Shown piece after piece: positions 27,129 through 37,123 of a stretch of 64,000 bases of DNA. Within the stretch, counting starts at the first letter, position 1, and each line of letters begins with the position of its first letter. Source of the stretch: an uncultured Psychroserpens sp. (GTDB lineage: Bacteria > Bacteroidota > Bacteroidia > Flavobacteriales > Flavobacteriaceae). A program made the position numbers and the translations under genes. The DNA lies in the NCBI RefSeq assembly GCF_947492715.1, contig NZ_CANLNS010000006.1, positions 1 to 64,000 of the forward strand. The letters run 5' to 3'. Under the pieces are notes generated by a model. The model was not told the origin of the DNA. It saw nothing but the letters and a program-made list of their open reading frames with translations, and searched no databases.

Positions 27129-28594
27129 TGAATAAAAGCATCTCCATAATTGGTTCTGGTTTTTCTGCTCTTGCGGCTTCTTGTTATTTAGCGCGAGATG
27201 GATACAATGTTACAATCTTTGAGAAAAACGAAACTATTGGTGGTAGAGCTAGGCAACTTCATAAAGACGGGTTTACCTTCGATATTGGACCAACTTGGTA
27301 TTGGATGCCTGATGTTTTTGAACGTTTTTTTGCAGATTTCGAAACGACTCCTGAAACCTATTATACCCTAGAGAAATTAAATCCTGCTTACAGTGTCTAT
27401 TATGGAAAAGATGATTTCATAACGATCGAGGATACTTTAGATAAAATATGCGCTGCCTTTGAGCGAGAGGAAAAAGGAAGTTCTAAAAAATTAATGTCCT
27501 TTATTGACACCGCCCAAAACAACTACGAAGTGGCGATAAAAGATCTTGTATATAGACCAGGCGTTTCTCCTTTTGAACTGGTGACACCTGTGACTATGAG
27601 AAAAATTGGTCAATTTTTTAGCACTATAAAAAAAGATGTTAGGAAAGAATTTAAAAACGACAGACTGGCCAAAATTCTTGAGTTCCCTGTACTGTTTTTA
27701 GGCGCCAAACCAGATAATACACCCTCATTTTATAGCTTCATGAATTATGCCGATTTCGGTATAGGTACCTTTCACCCAAAAGGTGGTATGTATCAAGTTA
27801 TAATGGCAATGGAATCATTAGCAAAACAGCTTGGTGTGGTTATAAAAACAAACCAACCAATAGATAAGATTGTCGTTAATAAAGGAAAAGCAACTGGAAT
27901 TGTTTCCAACGGAACGAGCTATGATAGTGATATTATTTTGAGTGGTGCAGATTATTATCATACCGAAACACTTTTAGATGCGAAATACGTTCAATATTCT
28001 AAAAGCTATTGGGAGAAAAAAACCTTTGCTCCTTCTTCCCTATTATTCTATGTAGGCTTTGATAAAAAGTTAAAAAATGTAAATCACCATACGTTGTTTT
28101 TTGATGTAGATTTCGAGAGACATGCCAAAGCTATTTACGACGCACCAAAATGGCCAGAACAACCATTATTTTATGCAAGTTTCCCCTCAATAACCGATAA
28201 TAATATAGCTCCGCAAGGAAATGAGGCCGGAATTTTTTTAATCCCGTTAGCCCCAGGCTTAGAAGATTCTAATGATCTTAGAGAGGCCTATTTTGAAAAA
28301 ATAATAGATCGTTTTGAAGATTTAACATCACAACGCGTTAAAAAAAATATTATATTTAAAGAGTCCTTTTGCGTCAACGATTTTATAAACGACTATAATT
28401 CGTATAAAGGAAATGCCTATGGAATGGCAAATACGCTCTTACAAACTGCATTTTTAAGACCCAAATTGAAAAGTAAAAAGGTAAATAATCTATACTTCAC
28501 AGGACAATTAACGGTTCCAGGACCAGGAGTTCCTCCCTCACTAATTTCAGGCAAATTAGTGTCAGAACTCATTAAAAAACACCACAGTAACTAA
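27128..28594 (+). CDS. crtI: Phytoene desaturase
   Basis: A 488 aa FAD-dependent desaturase converting phytoene to lycopene in four steps. The N-terminal dinucleotide-binding fold (GSGFSALAASCYLARDG, then FEKNETIGGRAR) and FDIGPTWYWMP are typical, as is the C-terminal signature YFTGQLTVPGPGVPPSLISG, the carotenoid-dehydrogenase pattern. It overlaps nothing and stands 2 bases before crtB. It is the first gene of the pigment operon. Confidence 0.95.
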   Translation: MNKSISIIGSGFSALAASCYLARDGYNVTIFEKNETIGGRARQLHKDGFTFDIGPTWYWMPDVFERFFADFETTPETYYTLEKLNPAYSVYYGKDDFITIEDTLDKICAAFEREEKGSSKKLMSFIDTAQNNYEVAIKDLVYRPGVSPFELVTPVTMRKIGQFFSTIKKDVRKEFKNDRLAKILEFPVLFLGAKPDNTPSFYSFMNYADFGIGTFHPKGGMYQVIMAMESLAKQLGVVIKTNQPIDKIVVNKGKATGIVSNGTSYDSDIILSGADYYHTETLLDAKYVQYSKSYWEKKTFAPSSLLFYVGFDKKLKNVNHHTLFFDVDFERHAKAIYDAPKWPEQPLFYASFPSITDNNIAPQGNEAGIFLIPLAPGLEDSNDLREAYFEKIIDRFEDLTSQRVKKNIIFKESFCVNDFINDYNSYKGNAYGMANTLLQTAFLRPKLKSKKVNNLYFTGQLTVPGPGVPPSLISGKLVSELIKKHHSN

Positions 28595-28596
28595 TT

Positions 28597-29436
28597 ATGA
28601 AAGCTATTTTTGATACCGTTTCAAACCAATGCAGTAAAACTGTTACTAAGTCGTACAGCACCTCTTTTTCATTAGCAACAAAAATGTTATCCAATACAAT
28701 TCGTCAGGATATTTATAACATCTATGGGTTTGTGCGATTTGCAGATGAAATTGTTGATACCTTTCATGACTACAATAAAGAGTTATTATTTAATAATTTT
28801 TCGACTGATTTAGAACTAGCACTCGAACATAAAATAAGTTTAAACCCTATTCTAAATTCATTTCAACACACTTACCATAAATATAATATTGACAAAGACC
28901 TTGTTGACGCTTTTATGAAAAGTATGCGATTAGACTTATACAAACAAAACTACTTAACCAATGATGAATATAAAGATTACATCTATGGTTCTGCCGATGT
29001 TGTTGGACTCATGTGTTTAAAAGTGTTTGTTAAAGGAGATCGAAACAAATACAATGCATTAAAAGATGCGGCGATGAGTTTAGGGTCTGCCTTTCAAAAA
29101 GTCAATTTCTTGAGGGATTTAAAAGCCGATTTTGAAGATTTAAACAGAACGTATTTCCCTAACACAGATCTTAGTCAGCTAGATGAAATTTCAAAGCAAA
29201 CCATTATTGATGACATTCAAAAAGATTTTGCTAAAGGATTACAAGGCATTAAAAAATTACCAATTGAAGCAAAGTTTGGGGTATTTATGGCCTATCGTTA
29301 TTATAGCCAATTACTTAAAAAACTTAAAAAAACACCTGCCTTAGAAATCAAATCAACTAGAATTAGAGTTCCTAACTATAAAAAGTTTGAACTCCTTACT
29401 AGAAGCTATGTCAAATATCAACTAAATTTAATGTAA
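28597..29436 (+). CDS. crtB: Phytoene synthase
   Basis: A 279 aa enzyme condensing two GGPP molecules into phytoene. Both Asp-rich motifs are present: VRFADEIVDTF (near 45-55) and NFLRDLKADFEDLNRTYFP (near 165-183). The opening SKTVTKSYSTSFSLAT is family-typical. It follows crtI by 2 bases. No crtE (GGPP synthase) is in the window, so its substrate must be made by a gene elsewhere. Confidence 0.95.
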   Translation: MKAIFDTVSNQCSKTVTKSYSTSFSLATKMLSNTIRQDIYNIYGFVRFADEIVDTFHDYNKELLFNNFSTDLELALEHKISLNPILNSFQHTYHKYNIDKDLVDAFMKSMRLDLYKQNYLTNDEYKDYIYGSADVVGLMCLKVFVKGDRNKYNALKDAAMSLGSAFQKVNFLRDLKADFEDLNRTYFPNTDLSQLDEISKQTIIDDIQKDFAKGLQGIKKLPIEAKFGVFMAYRYYSQLLKKLKKTPALEIKSTRIRVPNYKKFELLTRSYVKYQLNLM

Positions 29437-29440
29437 TCGT

Positions 29441-29890
29441 ATGCAGACAGTATTTTGGATTCTCATTTTTTTAGGCGTTTTCTGTACGATGGAATTTATG
29501 GCGTGGTTTACACATAAATACGTGATGCATGGTTTTTTATGGAGCCTACACAAAGACCATCATCATAAAGACCACAAAAGTTGGTTTGAAAGAAATGATG
29601 CTTTTTTTATATTCTATGCAGCGGTAAGCATGGGTTGTTTTTATCTTTGGAGTTATGAAGCTGTTTGGTTTTGCTTGCCCATCGGATTAGGAATTATGGC
29701 TTATGGAGCCACATACTTTCTGGTACATGACATTTTTATTCATCAGCGTTTTAAGTTATTTAGAAATGCAAATAATTGGTATGCAAAAGGAGTGCGTCGC
29801 GCTCACAAAATGCATCACAAACATTTAGGAAAGGACGACGGCGAATGCTTTGGGATGTTATTTGTTCCGTTCAAATATTTTAAAAAATAG
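29441..29890 (+). CDS. crtZ: Beta-carotene hydroxylase
   Basis: A 149 aa membrane di-iron hydroxylase adding 3-OH groups to beta-carotene to give zeaxanthin. The His clusters of the fatty-acid-hydroxylase superfamily are clear: HKYVMH, HKDHHH, HDIFIH, and HKMHHKH. About three hydrophobic helices lie between them. The size matches CrtZ, not CrtR or CrtW. Gap to crtB is 4 bases. Confidence 0.93.
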   Translation: MQTVFWILIFLGVFCTMEFMAWFTHKYVMHGFLWSLHKDHHHKDHKSWFERNDAFFIFYAAVSMGCFYLWSYEAVWFCLPIGLGIMAYGATYFLVHDIFIHQRFKLFRNANNWYAKGVRRAHKMHHKHLGKDDGECFGMLFVPFKYFKK

Positions 29891-29905
29891 TAGGCAACAT
29901 AATTT

Positions 29906-31054
29906 ATGACACATCGTTCCCATTTCGATTATATTATCATAGGAAATGGTCTGGCTGGTTTACAACTGGCTTTAAAATTAGCCTCGGATTCTTACTTCAA
30001 AAATCTACAGATTGCCCTTATTGATCCTATTGAAAAAAACACCAACGACAAAACTTGGAGTTTTTGGGATATCGAGCCATCACAATGGAATCATCTTACA
30101 CACAAGTCATGGACTAATGCATCGATTATCACTTCTAAAAAAAGGATTGATCTTCAGCTTAATCCATATGCCTATAAAACCGTTCGAGCTATTGATTTTT
30201 ATACAAACGCTTTAACTACTTTAAGAGCACATAAAACTATACATTTCATAAAAGAACGAGTTACCTCCGTTATTGACAATGACAATGTATCAGTCGTAAC
30301 AAATCGAAACACATACACAGCCTCACATGTATTTGATAGTCGTGTTCCTAATGAATTTACTGAAGCATCTAAGACACGTAATACTTCAATTATTCAACAT
30401 TTCAAAGGCTGGATGATTTCTACAGAAACCGATACATTTGATGATCAAAACGTAACGATGATGGATTACCGCCTGAAGGATGGAGAGCAAACCACCTTCA
30501 CCTATATTTTACCATTTTCGAAAAGGGAAGCCTTAATTGAGTTTACATATTTCACAGAACACCTTGTGGATGAACCTATCTACGATTCGTTTTTGAAAAC
30601 CTATATCAAAACTGTATTAAATATAGATGCTTATACTGTTCTAGAGGAAGAAACTGGACAAATACCTATGACCAGTTATAACTTTTCAAAACACAATACC
30701 AATAACATCACAAAAATAGGAACTGGAGGCGGATGGGTTAAAGGATCTACAGGGTATTCTTTAAAGCATACAGAAAAAAAAGTATCTCTATTAATTGAGA
30801 ATATAAAAAATGGAAAACCTCCATCTCACCAGTTATTTAAAAGGAAACATCGATTTTATGACAAGGTGTTTTTGAAAGTTTTAAAAGATGAAAATCATAA
30901 GGGCGAGTGGCTTTTCGAACAATTTTATAGCAAAAATTCGGTGCAGACTATGTTTAAATTTTTGGACGAAGAATCATCACTTTTAGAAGACTTGAAAATA
31001 ATGTCTTCACTATTTTCTTGGTCATTTATTAAAGCGTTTTTTAAAACGCTTTAA
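29906..31054 (+). CDS. crtY: Lycopene beta-cyclase
   Basis: A 382 aa cyclase forming the beta rings of beta-carotene. It opens with an NAD/FAD-binding fold (FDYIIIGNGLAGLQLALKLA), then NDKTWSFWD, a TFDDQNVTMMDYR-region and the central IPMTSYNF segment seen in lycopene cyclases. It is the last gene of the operon, overlapping the convergent thioredoxin-like gene by 14 bases. Confidence 0.92.
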   Translation: MTHRSHFDYIIIGNGLAGLQLALKLASDSYFKNLQIALIDPIEKNTNDKTWSFWDIEPSQWNHLTHKSWTNASIITSKKRIDLQLNPYAYKTVRAIDFYTNALTTLRAHKTIHFIKERVTSVIDNDNVSVVTNRNTYTASHVFDSRVPNEFTEASKTRNTSIIQHFKGWMISTETDTFDDQNVTMMDYRLKDGEQTTFTYILPFSKREALIEFTYFTEHLVDEPIYDSFLKTYIKTVLNIDAYTVLEEETGQIPMTSYNFSKHNTNNITKIGTGGGWVKGSTGYSLKHTEKKVSLLIENIKNGKPPSHQLFKRKHRFYDKVFLKVLKDENHKGEWLFEQFYSKNSVQTMFKFLDEESSLLEDLKIMSSLFSWSFIKAFFKTL

Positions 31055-31619
31055 GAGCGTTATCAAGTGTTTCAATAACGTGCTCACTATTCCAATCTGC
31101 AGCTCCTGATTTATCAATGATTATTTCCCCACTTCTATTAATAACAAACGTTCTAGGAATAGAGCTAACATCAAACGTTTTTGGGTAATTACTTATAGAT
31201 TGATAGACGTTAAAGCTATAACCTTCATGAACCATGAATTCGTATAATTTCTCTTTATCCTCATTAGAAACAAACAAAAACACAAGGTCATCATTAGATT
31301 TGAAATGTTGATACAATTTTTCTAGACTTGGCATTTCGGCTATGCAAGGTGGACACCAAGTGGCCCAAAAATTAATAACAATCACTTTTCCTTCTGCTGT
31401 TTTAAAATCAAATTGGTTTCCATTAATATCTTGTAAAGACCATTTGTAACTAGATAACTTAGTCCTTTCCGAAGCCTCAATAACAGACGGTTTCACAAAA
31501 AAAGCTATAGCCTTATTAACCACGACCTGAATAGGCTTACGCGTTTGAGGAATCAACATGAGCGCAATAACAACAAGAATAAGAAGGTTATAAATTTTTG
31601 ATTTTTTTGATTTCGTCAT
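31041..31619 (-). CDS. TlpA/ResA-type membrane-anchored thioredoxin-like protein
   Basis: A 192 aa protein with an N-terminal signal anchor (YNLLILVVIALMLIP) and a thioredoxin fold carrying the redox motif WCPPC within VINFWATWCPPCIAEMP. Such proteins reduce disulfides in the periplasm, for example in cytochrome c maturation. The ATG at 31619 gives MTKSKKSKIYN; another ATG lies 12 bases upstream and cannot be excluded. It overlaps the crtY 3' end. Confidence 0.87.
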   Translation of the reverse strand: MTKSKKSKIYNLLILVVIALMLIPQTRKPIQVVVNKAIAFFVKPSVIEASERTKLSSYKWSLQDINGNQFDFKTAEGKVIVINFWATWCPPCIAEMPSLEKLYQHFKSNDDLVFLFVSNEDKEKLYEFMVHEGYSFNVYQSISNYPKTFDVSSIPRTFVINRSGEIIIDKSGAADWNSEHVIETLDNALKAF

Positions 31620-31706
31620 AATATTAAACATAAGAAACGCACTACCAAATAGTCGGCAATGCGCTTCAAATCTAACAACAAAACTTTAAATATTGTAATC
31701 CCTAGT

Positions 31707-32579
31707 CTAGTTTCGTGTTACAGAGCCTGTTGGTAAAGACGATAGGTTTTGTCCAAAACTATGTGTCGATGGAGCAGTATCGTTACCAGCAGTACCCACT
31801 AAAGGCTTAAGAGCGAAAGGTGCTGGAGAATCATCTGGAACAGGTTCTACAGAAATCACTACAGTACGACCTCTAATATCTAAAGGAAATGTTTCTCCTG
31901 CAGGAGCATTTAAAAAGAAATCTTCACCAGGAATTGGAGGTCCCGCGTTATTTTCGGTTCCGCTAAATCCGTTTGAACTATCGGCAGTATCAAATTCGGT
32001 AAAAGTCCCTGTAGACAAAGGTCCAGACTCTCCTACTACCCAACCTTCATACGCCCAACCTTCTGGTAAAGTTGGCAAGTTAAAGTTTGGTGTTGGTGGC
32101 ATTCCTGGCGTACCAAACCAAACACCATATTCATCATTCATGTTATTTGTTCCTGTTTCATCAGTAGGTGTTCTTAAAAAGAACATTCCAGATGCCGAGC
32201 TAAAGTCTCCAATAAGTCCTGTATTAACTGCAGCAGAGTTACCTGCGAATTCACCTCTTAATACTTTTGTCGCAGCAGGAGCTGGATCTGGATCAACCGC
32301 TGGTTCTATTGAAAGCACAAATGCAGTTGCACTATTTAACTGTGCTGTATTCACTGAAAACGTCTGTGGAAAAGTTACACTCGTAAATGTTCCTGTAGAT
32401 ACAGGAGCTCCATTTACAATTATCCATCCTTCATAGACAAAATCACTTCCTAATGCTTCTAAACCATTAAGATTAAGAGTTAAGTCTGAGTTTGTAGGAC
32501 CATTGTTATCATCGTCGCTACTGCAAGAAGTGGCAAAAATTCCAAGTGCCAAAACTGCTAAAAACATTTTTTTAATCAT
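31707..32579 (-). CDS. Lipoprotein with two anti-sigma (RskA)-like repeats
   Basis: A 290 aa lipoprotein (signal peptide ending ALGIFATSCSSDDD). The mature part is a tandem duplication. The first copy (about 30-125) has FVYEGWIIVNGAPVSTGTFT; the second (about 165-265) has WAYEGWVVGESGPLSTGTFT. Each ends in SIEPAVDPDPAPA- or SVEPVPDDSPAPF-like strands. YEGW and (V/L)STGTF occur in the C-terminal domain of RskA anti-sigma factors. There is no transmembrane or zinc part, so it is not a working anti-sigma factor; the function is unknown. It stands upstream of the tlpA-like gene and downstream of the Crp gene, all minus strand. Confidence 0.75.
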   Translation of the reverse strand: MIKKMFLAVLALGIFATSCSSDDDNNGPTNSDLTLNLNGLEALGSDFVYEGWIIVNGAPVSTGTFTSVTFPQTFSVNTAQLNSATAFVLSIEPAVDPDPAPAATKVLRGEFAGNSAAVNTGLIGDFSSASGMFFLRTPTDETGTNNMNDEYGVWFGTPGMPPTPNFNLPTLPEGWAYEGWVVGESGPLSTGTFTEFDTADSSNGFSGTENNAGPPIPGEDFFLNAPAGETFPLDIRGRTVVISVEPVPDDSPAPFALKPLVGTAGNDTAPSTHSFGQNLSSLPTGSVTRN

Positions 32580-32672
32580 CGCTTATAATTTTAAAATTTA
32601 TACTTCAAAATTATAACTAGCTATTGTTATAAAATGTTAGCTATCTAACACAAGTGAAAAAAAATTAAACAA

Positions 32673-33344
32673 TTATGCAGAATGTTTAATGATTCTAATC
32701 TCTTTTCTATTAAAATTGATGTAGTTTTCTTCTTTAAGTTCATTAAGAAGAATATTTAATGTAGGCCTAGATGTTCCAATTAATGAGGCAATATCTTTTT
32801 GAGTATAAGGATGCTTGATAACATTATCACCTGTCTTGGGGCAGTCATAACCATAGTCGGCACACAGTTCATCCAAAAATTCTACTAAGCGCGTTTTTGT
32901 ATCTTTAAATAACAGTAATTGAAGTCTGCGTTCTAGTTTTTTGAATTTAAATCCAATAAATTTATACACCTTAAAACTAAACGTCTGGTTGTCTCTCATT
33001 AGGTCATGCATAGTCGTTACACCTATGGGACATATTGAAGTCGAGTTGTCTATAGACTGTGCAAATTCGTCACGTTTATTGTCACCCAATATCGCTTTCT
33101 CTCCAAATAATTCTCCCTTAGATAAAATAGCCTTTACAATTTCATCTCCATTGTCATTGTAGTAACCAATCTTAACTTTGCCTTTTTCTATTAAATAAAT
33201 TTTGTTTGCTGAATCATCTTCAAAGTAGATATAATCCTTTTTCTTATAAGCATCAAAATCATGATCCTTCTTATAAGACTTAAACTTATGAGGACAGAGT
33301 ACTTTAAATAGGTTAACATCGTCAAAGAACCACATTGACTGCAT
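32673..33344 (-). CDS. Crp/Fnr family transcriptional regulator
   Basis: A 223 aa regulator with an N-terminal cyclic-nucleotide-binding-type beta roll (KIYLIEKGKVKIGYYNDNGDE, then GELFGEKAIL) and a C-terminal winged helix with HTH segment TQKDIASLIGTSRPTLNILLNEL. Ligand residues cannot be assigned by eye, so it may bind cAMP or none. Its upstream flank has no consensus promoter that I could fix. A downstream link to the duplicated lipoprotein is possible. Confidence 0.88.
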   Translation of the reverse strand: MQSMWFFDDVNLFKVLCPHKFKSYKKDHDFDAYKKKDYIYFEDDSANKIYLIEKGKVKIGYYNDNGDEIVKAILSKGELFGEKAILGDNKRDEFAQSIDNSTSICPIGVTTMHDLMRDNQTFSFKVYKFIGFKFKKLERRLQLLLFKDTKTRLVEFLDELCADYGYDCPKTGDNVIKHPYTQKDIASLIGTSRPTLNILLNELKEENYINFNRKEIRIIKHSA

Positions 33345-33412
33345 TTGGGTGTGTTTTATTGTTAGATTTCTTAGACAGTCGTTATAACTTAAGAATCCTT
33401 ACATAAATTCAT

Positions 33413-33446
33413 AAAAAAAGCTCTTGATATCTCAAGAGCTTTTTTA
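33413..33446 (-). terminator. Terminator after the aconitase gene
   Basis: Stem GCTCTTGA (33420-33427) / TCAAGAGC (33432-33439), loop TATC, flanked by A and T runs. It lies just downstream of aconitase on the minus strand and also marks the start region of the Crp gene. Confidence 0.85.
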
Positions 33447-33463
33447 TATAAATAGAATTTCTG

Positions 33464-35734
33464 CTAAGCAGCATTTTCTTTTTTAATTAGATTTAAAGCC
33501 GATCCTTCATTATACCAATCAATTTGTGATTGATTATATGTATGATTTACTTTAATGGTGTCCTTGGTTCCATCGGCATGAACAACTTCAATTGTCAACT
33601 GTTTATCTGGAGCGAATTCATTTAAATCTAAGAAATTAAATGTATCATCCTCTTGAATTAAATCATAATCACTTTCGTTAGCAAATGTTAAACCTAACAT
33701 CCCTTGTTTTTTAAGGTTTGTTTCGTGGATACGTGCAAACGACTTTACAATGACAGCGGCAACACCTAGATGACGTGGTTGCATCGCTGCGTGCTCACGA
33801 GATGAACCTTCTCCATAATTGTGATCACCAACAACCACAGACTTAATTCCAGCTGCTTTATATGCTCTTGCTGTATCTGGTACTCCTCCAAACTCACCTG
33901 TTAATTGATTTTTAACAAAGTTTGTCTTTTCACCAAAAGCATTTACAGCACCAATTAAGGTATTATTAGCAATATTATCTAAATGCCCTCTAAAACGTAA
34001 CCATGGTCCTGCCATTGAAATATGATCTGTAGTACATTTACCAAAGGCTTTAATCAATAATTTAGCTCCAGTAATTTCATCTCCAATTGGTGTAAAAGGT
34101 GTTAAAAGTTGTAGCCTTTCTGAATCTGAGGCAACTTTTACTTCAACGCCACTACCATCTTCAACAGGTGCTAAGTATCCGTTATCATCAACCTCAAATC
34201 CTTTTGGAGGTAACTCCCATCCAGTTGGTTCATCTAACATCACTTCTTCTCCATTTTCATTGATTAACTTATCAGTTAATGGGTTAAAGTCTAAACGTCC
34301 AGCAATGGCAATAGCGGCTGTTAATTCGGGAGATGCAACAAAGGCGTGGGTATTAGGGTTTCCATCGGCACGTTTTGCAAAATTTCTATTAAAAGAATGT
34401 ACAATACTATTTTTAGGTGCATTTTTAGGGTCTTCATAACGCGCCCATTGTCCAATGCATGGTCCACAAGCATTCGTAAATATTTTAGCATCTAATTTTT
34501 CAAATATTTCTAAGATGCCATCTCTTTCAGTCGTATATCTTACCATTTCAGAACCTGGATTAATTCCAAATTCTGCTTTGGTTTTTAAACCTTTATCAAG
34601 TGCTTGCTGTGCCACAGAAGATGCACGAGATAAATCTTCATAAGACGAGTTAGTACAAGATCCTATTAATCCCCATTCTACTTTTATTGGCCAATCATTT
34701 TCTTTTGCTTTTTCAGACATTTCAGATCCTATAGCTGTAGATAAATCTGGTGTAAACGGCCCATTAAGTAATGGATTTAATTCTGATAAGTTAATATCAA
34801 TTACCTGATCAAAATATTGTTCAGGGTTAGCATAAACATCAGCATCAGCTGTTAAGTATTCTTTGATGGCGTTAGCAGCATCGGCTACATCAGGTCTATC
34901 GGTTGCACGTAAATAACGTTCCATAGATTCGTCATAACCAAATGTTGAAGTTGTTGCTCCAATTTCAGCTCCCATATTACAAATTGTACCTTTTCCTGTA
35001 CAAGACATTGCTGTTGCTCCAGGTCCAAAATATTCTACAATAGCACCTGTTCCACCTTTTACGGTTAAAATATCGGCTACTTTTAAAATAACATCTTTAG
35101 GCGCTGTCCATCCAGACAATTTACCTGTTAATCTCACACCAATTAACTTCGGAAATTTCAACTCCCAAGCCATACCAGCCATAACATCAACGGCATCTGC
35201 TCCTCCAACTCCTATCGCTACCATTCCTAGTCCGCCAGCATTCACAGTATGCGAATCGGTACCAATCATCATTCCTCCAGGAAATGCATAATTTTCTAAA
35301 ACTACTTGGTGGATAATCCCAGCACCTGGTTTCCAAAATCCAATACCATATTTATCTGACACAGATTCTAAGAAATTAAATACTTCATTACTTGTATTTA
35401 TAGCATGCTGTAAATCTGAACTTGCCCCGTTTTTTGCTTGAATCAAGTGATCACAATGTACCGTAGTTGGTACAGCCACCTTTTTCTTTCCTGCCTGCAT
35501 AAATTGCAATAGCGCCATTTGCGCGGTCGCATCTTGACAAGCTACTCTATCTGGTGCAAAATCTACATAATCTTTTCCTCTAGTAAATGCTTTAGTTGCT
35601 TTACCATCCCAGAGATGAGCATATAATATTTTTTCTGAAAGCGTTAGTGGTTTACCTACAATATCACGAGCTGCATCAACGCGCTCTGTCATATTCGAAT
35701 AAACCTTTTTTATCATGTCTATATCAAAAGCCAT
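33464..35734 (-). CDS. Aconitate hydratase
   Basis: A 756 aa aconitase of the mitochondrial-like class, interconverting citrate and isocitrate in the TCA cycle. It contains the family signatures [23 protein letters not shown], the 4Fe-4S cysteines (Cys in [11 protein letters not shown] and [10 protein letters not shown]), and the C-terminal swivel domain with [22 protein letters not shown]. Length fits. It is monocistronic. A -7-like box TAATTTTG lies at 35776-35783 on the minus strand. Confidence 0.95.
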   Translation of the reverse strand: MAFDIDMIKKVYSNMTERVDAARDIVGKPLTLSEKILYAHLWDGKATKAFTRGKDYVDFAPDRVACQDATAQMALLQFMQAGKKKVAVPTTVHCDHLIQAKNGASSDLQHAINTSNEVFNFLESVSDKYGIGFWKPGAGIIHQVVLENYAFPGGMMIGTDSHTVNAGGLGMVAIGVGGADAVDVMAGMAWELKFPKLIGVRLTGKLSGWTAPKDVILKVADILTVKGGTGAIVEYFGPGATAMSCTGKGTICNMGAEIGATTSTFGYDESMERYLRATDRPDVADAANAIKEYLTADADVYANPEQYFDQVIDINLSELNPLLNGPFTPDLSTAIGSEMSEKAKENDWPIKVEWGLIGSCTNSSYEDLSRASSVAQQALDKGLKTKAEFGINPGSEMVRYTTERDGILEIFEKLDAKIFTNACGPCIGQWARYEDPKNAPKNSIVHSFNRNFAKRADGNPNTHAFVASPELTAAIAIAGRLDFNPLTDKLINENGEEVMLDEPTGWELPPKGFEVDDNGYLAPVEDGSGVEVKVASDSERLQLLTPFTPIGDEITGAKLLIKAFGKCTTDHISMAGPWLRFRGHLDNIANNTLIGAVNAFGEKTNFVKNQLTGEFGGVPDTARAYKAAGIKSVVVGDHNYGEGSSREHAAMQPRHLGVAAVIVKSFARIHETNLKKQGMLGLTFANESDYDLIQEDDTFNFLDLNEFAPDKQLTIEVVHADGTKDTIKVNHTYNQSQIDWYNEGSALNLIKKENAA

Positions 35735-35775
35735 AAGTAATATTTAAAAGGTTGATTTTCATTTTTAAAGTCATG

Positions 35776-35783
35776 CAAAATTA
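35776..35783 (-). promoter_or_regulatory. Promoter -7 element of the aconitase gene
   Basis: Minus-strand TAATTTTG, a TAnnTTTG match, 42 bases before the start codon. Confidence 0.45.
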
Positions 35784-35924
35784 CAAATTTTAAAACAAAT
35801 TAAAAAATATGTAATGAAATGTGAAAAACATTGAAAATAAATCAATGAATGATGATTTTTTAATCATTTAAATGAAAAATTAACAAATAAATAGCACTAA
35901 AATTATTAAATTAACAATTGAGGC

Positions 35925-37061
35925 TTATTTAAAATGATTCTTAATTTTCTCATGTTCACGGAGATTAGTCATTGGTCTTTCAAAAACCCTATACAAAAGA
36001 TAAGAAGCTCCAATAGTAATAGTGACATAACTTATCAAATAGATAATTAAACTGAGAGACGACAACCCTTCAGTAGGAAAAAAATGCTTCATTAATTGCA
36101 TTACCACAGCGTAATGAATCAAGTACATGGAATACGAAATTAGACTAATTAAAGTTACTGGTACGACTAGTACTTTTGGAGCACTTTTAATCTGAGACAA
36201 TACTGGTAGTGTTAATGTTATAGCGAGACTATTTATAGGTAAATACAGAACGTTCCAAAAAAACGGATAAGCCTCAATAAATATTTGTTTTGCAGGTACA
36301 ACAAAATTAAGTGCCACAAAAACCAATAGACCAATACTAAAAAACAAATACTTGTATCGTGTCCAAAACACGGTTTTATTTATGGCAATATATGCTGCCA
36401 GCACACCATAATAAATGGCATCAATTCTATAAATGGTAACTGCTTTTAGATTCACATTCCAGAACATCATAGTAGTTTGTGGATGATTGAAATAATAATA
36501 TGTTTTGGTCAAAAAGAACATAAAAATTATAAGTACGGTTATCATCAAAAATAGTTTAGGCCTACTAATCCTAAGTTTTAGAAATAGCGTCATATACAAC
36601 AGTAAAGGTCCAATAATATAAGCGAACTCTTCAATAGGCAGGCTCCAAGATTCTCCAAAAAACAGTGGCATTTCCCAACTAAAGTTTTGAATGAAGAAGA
36701 AGTATTGCCATAAAGACTCTGGCAGCTTCGTTCCTAAATAAAGCGCTAGAAAGATATTAAACACAAGAATCAAATAATAGTTTGGAAGTGTTCTAAACCA
36801 TCGCCTAACCCAAAAGTAAACCATATGTTTAGCGCTATAATTAGATGCTGTAAACAGTTTATAAATCAATCGACCAATCAAAAAACCACTTAGAACGAAA
36901 AAAATCTCTACACCAATAAGACCAGCAACACTCATCAAATCTGTAAAGATGTTTTTAGTATGCGGAAAAATCCAAACAGAATGAGAAGCAACTACCAGTA
37001 AAATGGCTATAGCTCGCATAATATCTAGACCAAAAATTCGGTTCTTGCAATTTACTTTCAT
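35925..37061 (-). CDS. Acyltransferase 3 family membrane protein (OafA-like)
   Basis: A 378 aa polytopic membrane protein with about ten helices. It begins NRIFGLDIMRAIAILLVVASHS, the family opening with the conserved Arg and catalytic His, and has FFVLSGFLIGRLIYKLF. The family transfers acetyl or other acyl groups to surface sugars or peptidoglycan; the acceptor is unknown. It is divergent from the copper-protein pair on the other side. Confidence 0.9.
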   Translation of the reverse strand: MKVNCKNRIFGLDIMRAIAILLVVASHSVWIFPHTKNIFTDLMSVAGLIGVEIFFVLSGFLIGRLIYKLFTASNYSAKHMVYFWVRRWFRTLPNYYLILVFNIFLALYLGTKLPESLWQYFFFIQNFSWEMPLFFGESWSLPIEEFAYIIGPLLLYMTLFLKLRISRPKLFLMITVLIIFMFFLTKTYYYFNHPQTTMMFWNVNLKAVTIYRIDAIYYGVLAAYIAINKTVFWTRYKYLFFSIGLLVFVALNFVVPAKQIFIEAYPFFWNVLYLPINSLAITLTLPVLSQIKSAPKVLVVPVTLISLISYSMYLIHYAVVMQLMKHFFPTEGLSSLSLIIYLISYVTITIGASYLLYRVFERPMTNLREHEKIKNHFK

Positions 37062-37098
37062 CCTAATCCAGCTATTTTTTTTATCATAAGGGTTTCAT

Positions 37099-37106
37099 TA
37101 CATTTG
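37099..37106 (+). promoter_or_regulatory. Possible promoter -7 element of the PHM-like/SCO pair
   Basis: TACATTTG, a TAnnTTTG match, 17 bases before the ATG at 37124. There is no clear TTG partner. Confidence 0.4.
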
Positions 37107-37123
37107 AATATACAGTTTTACTC

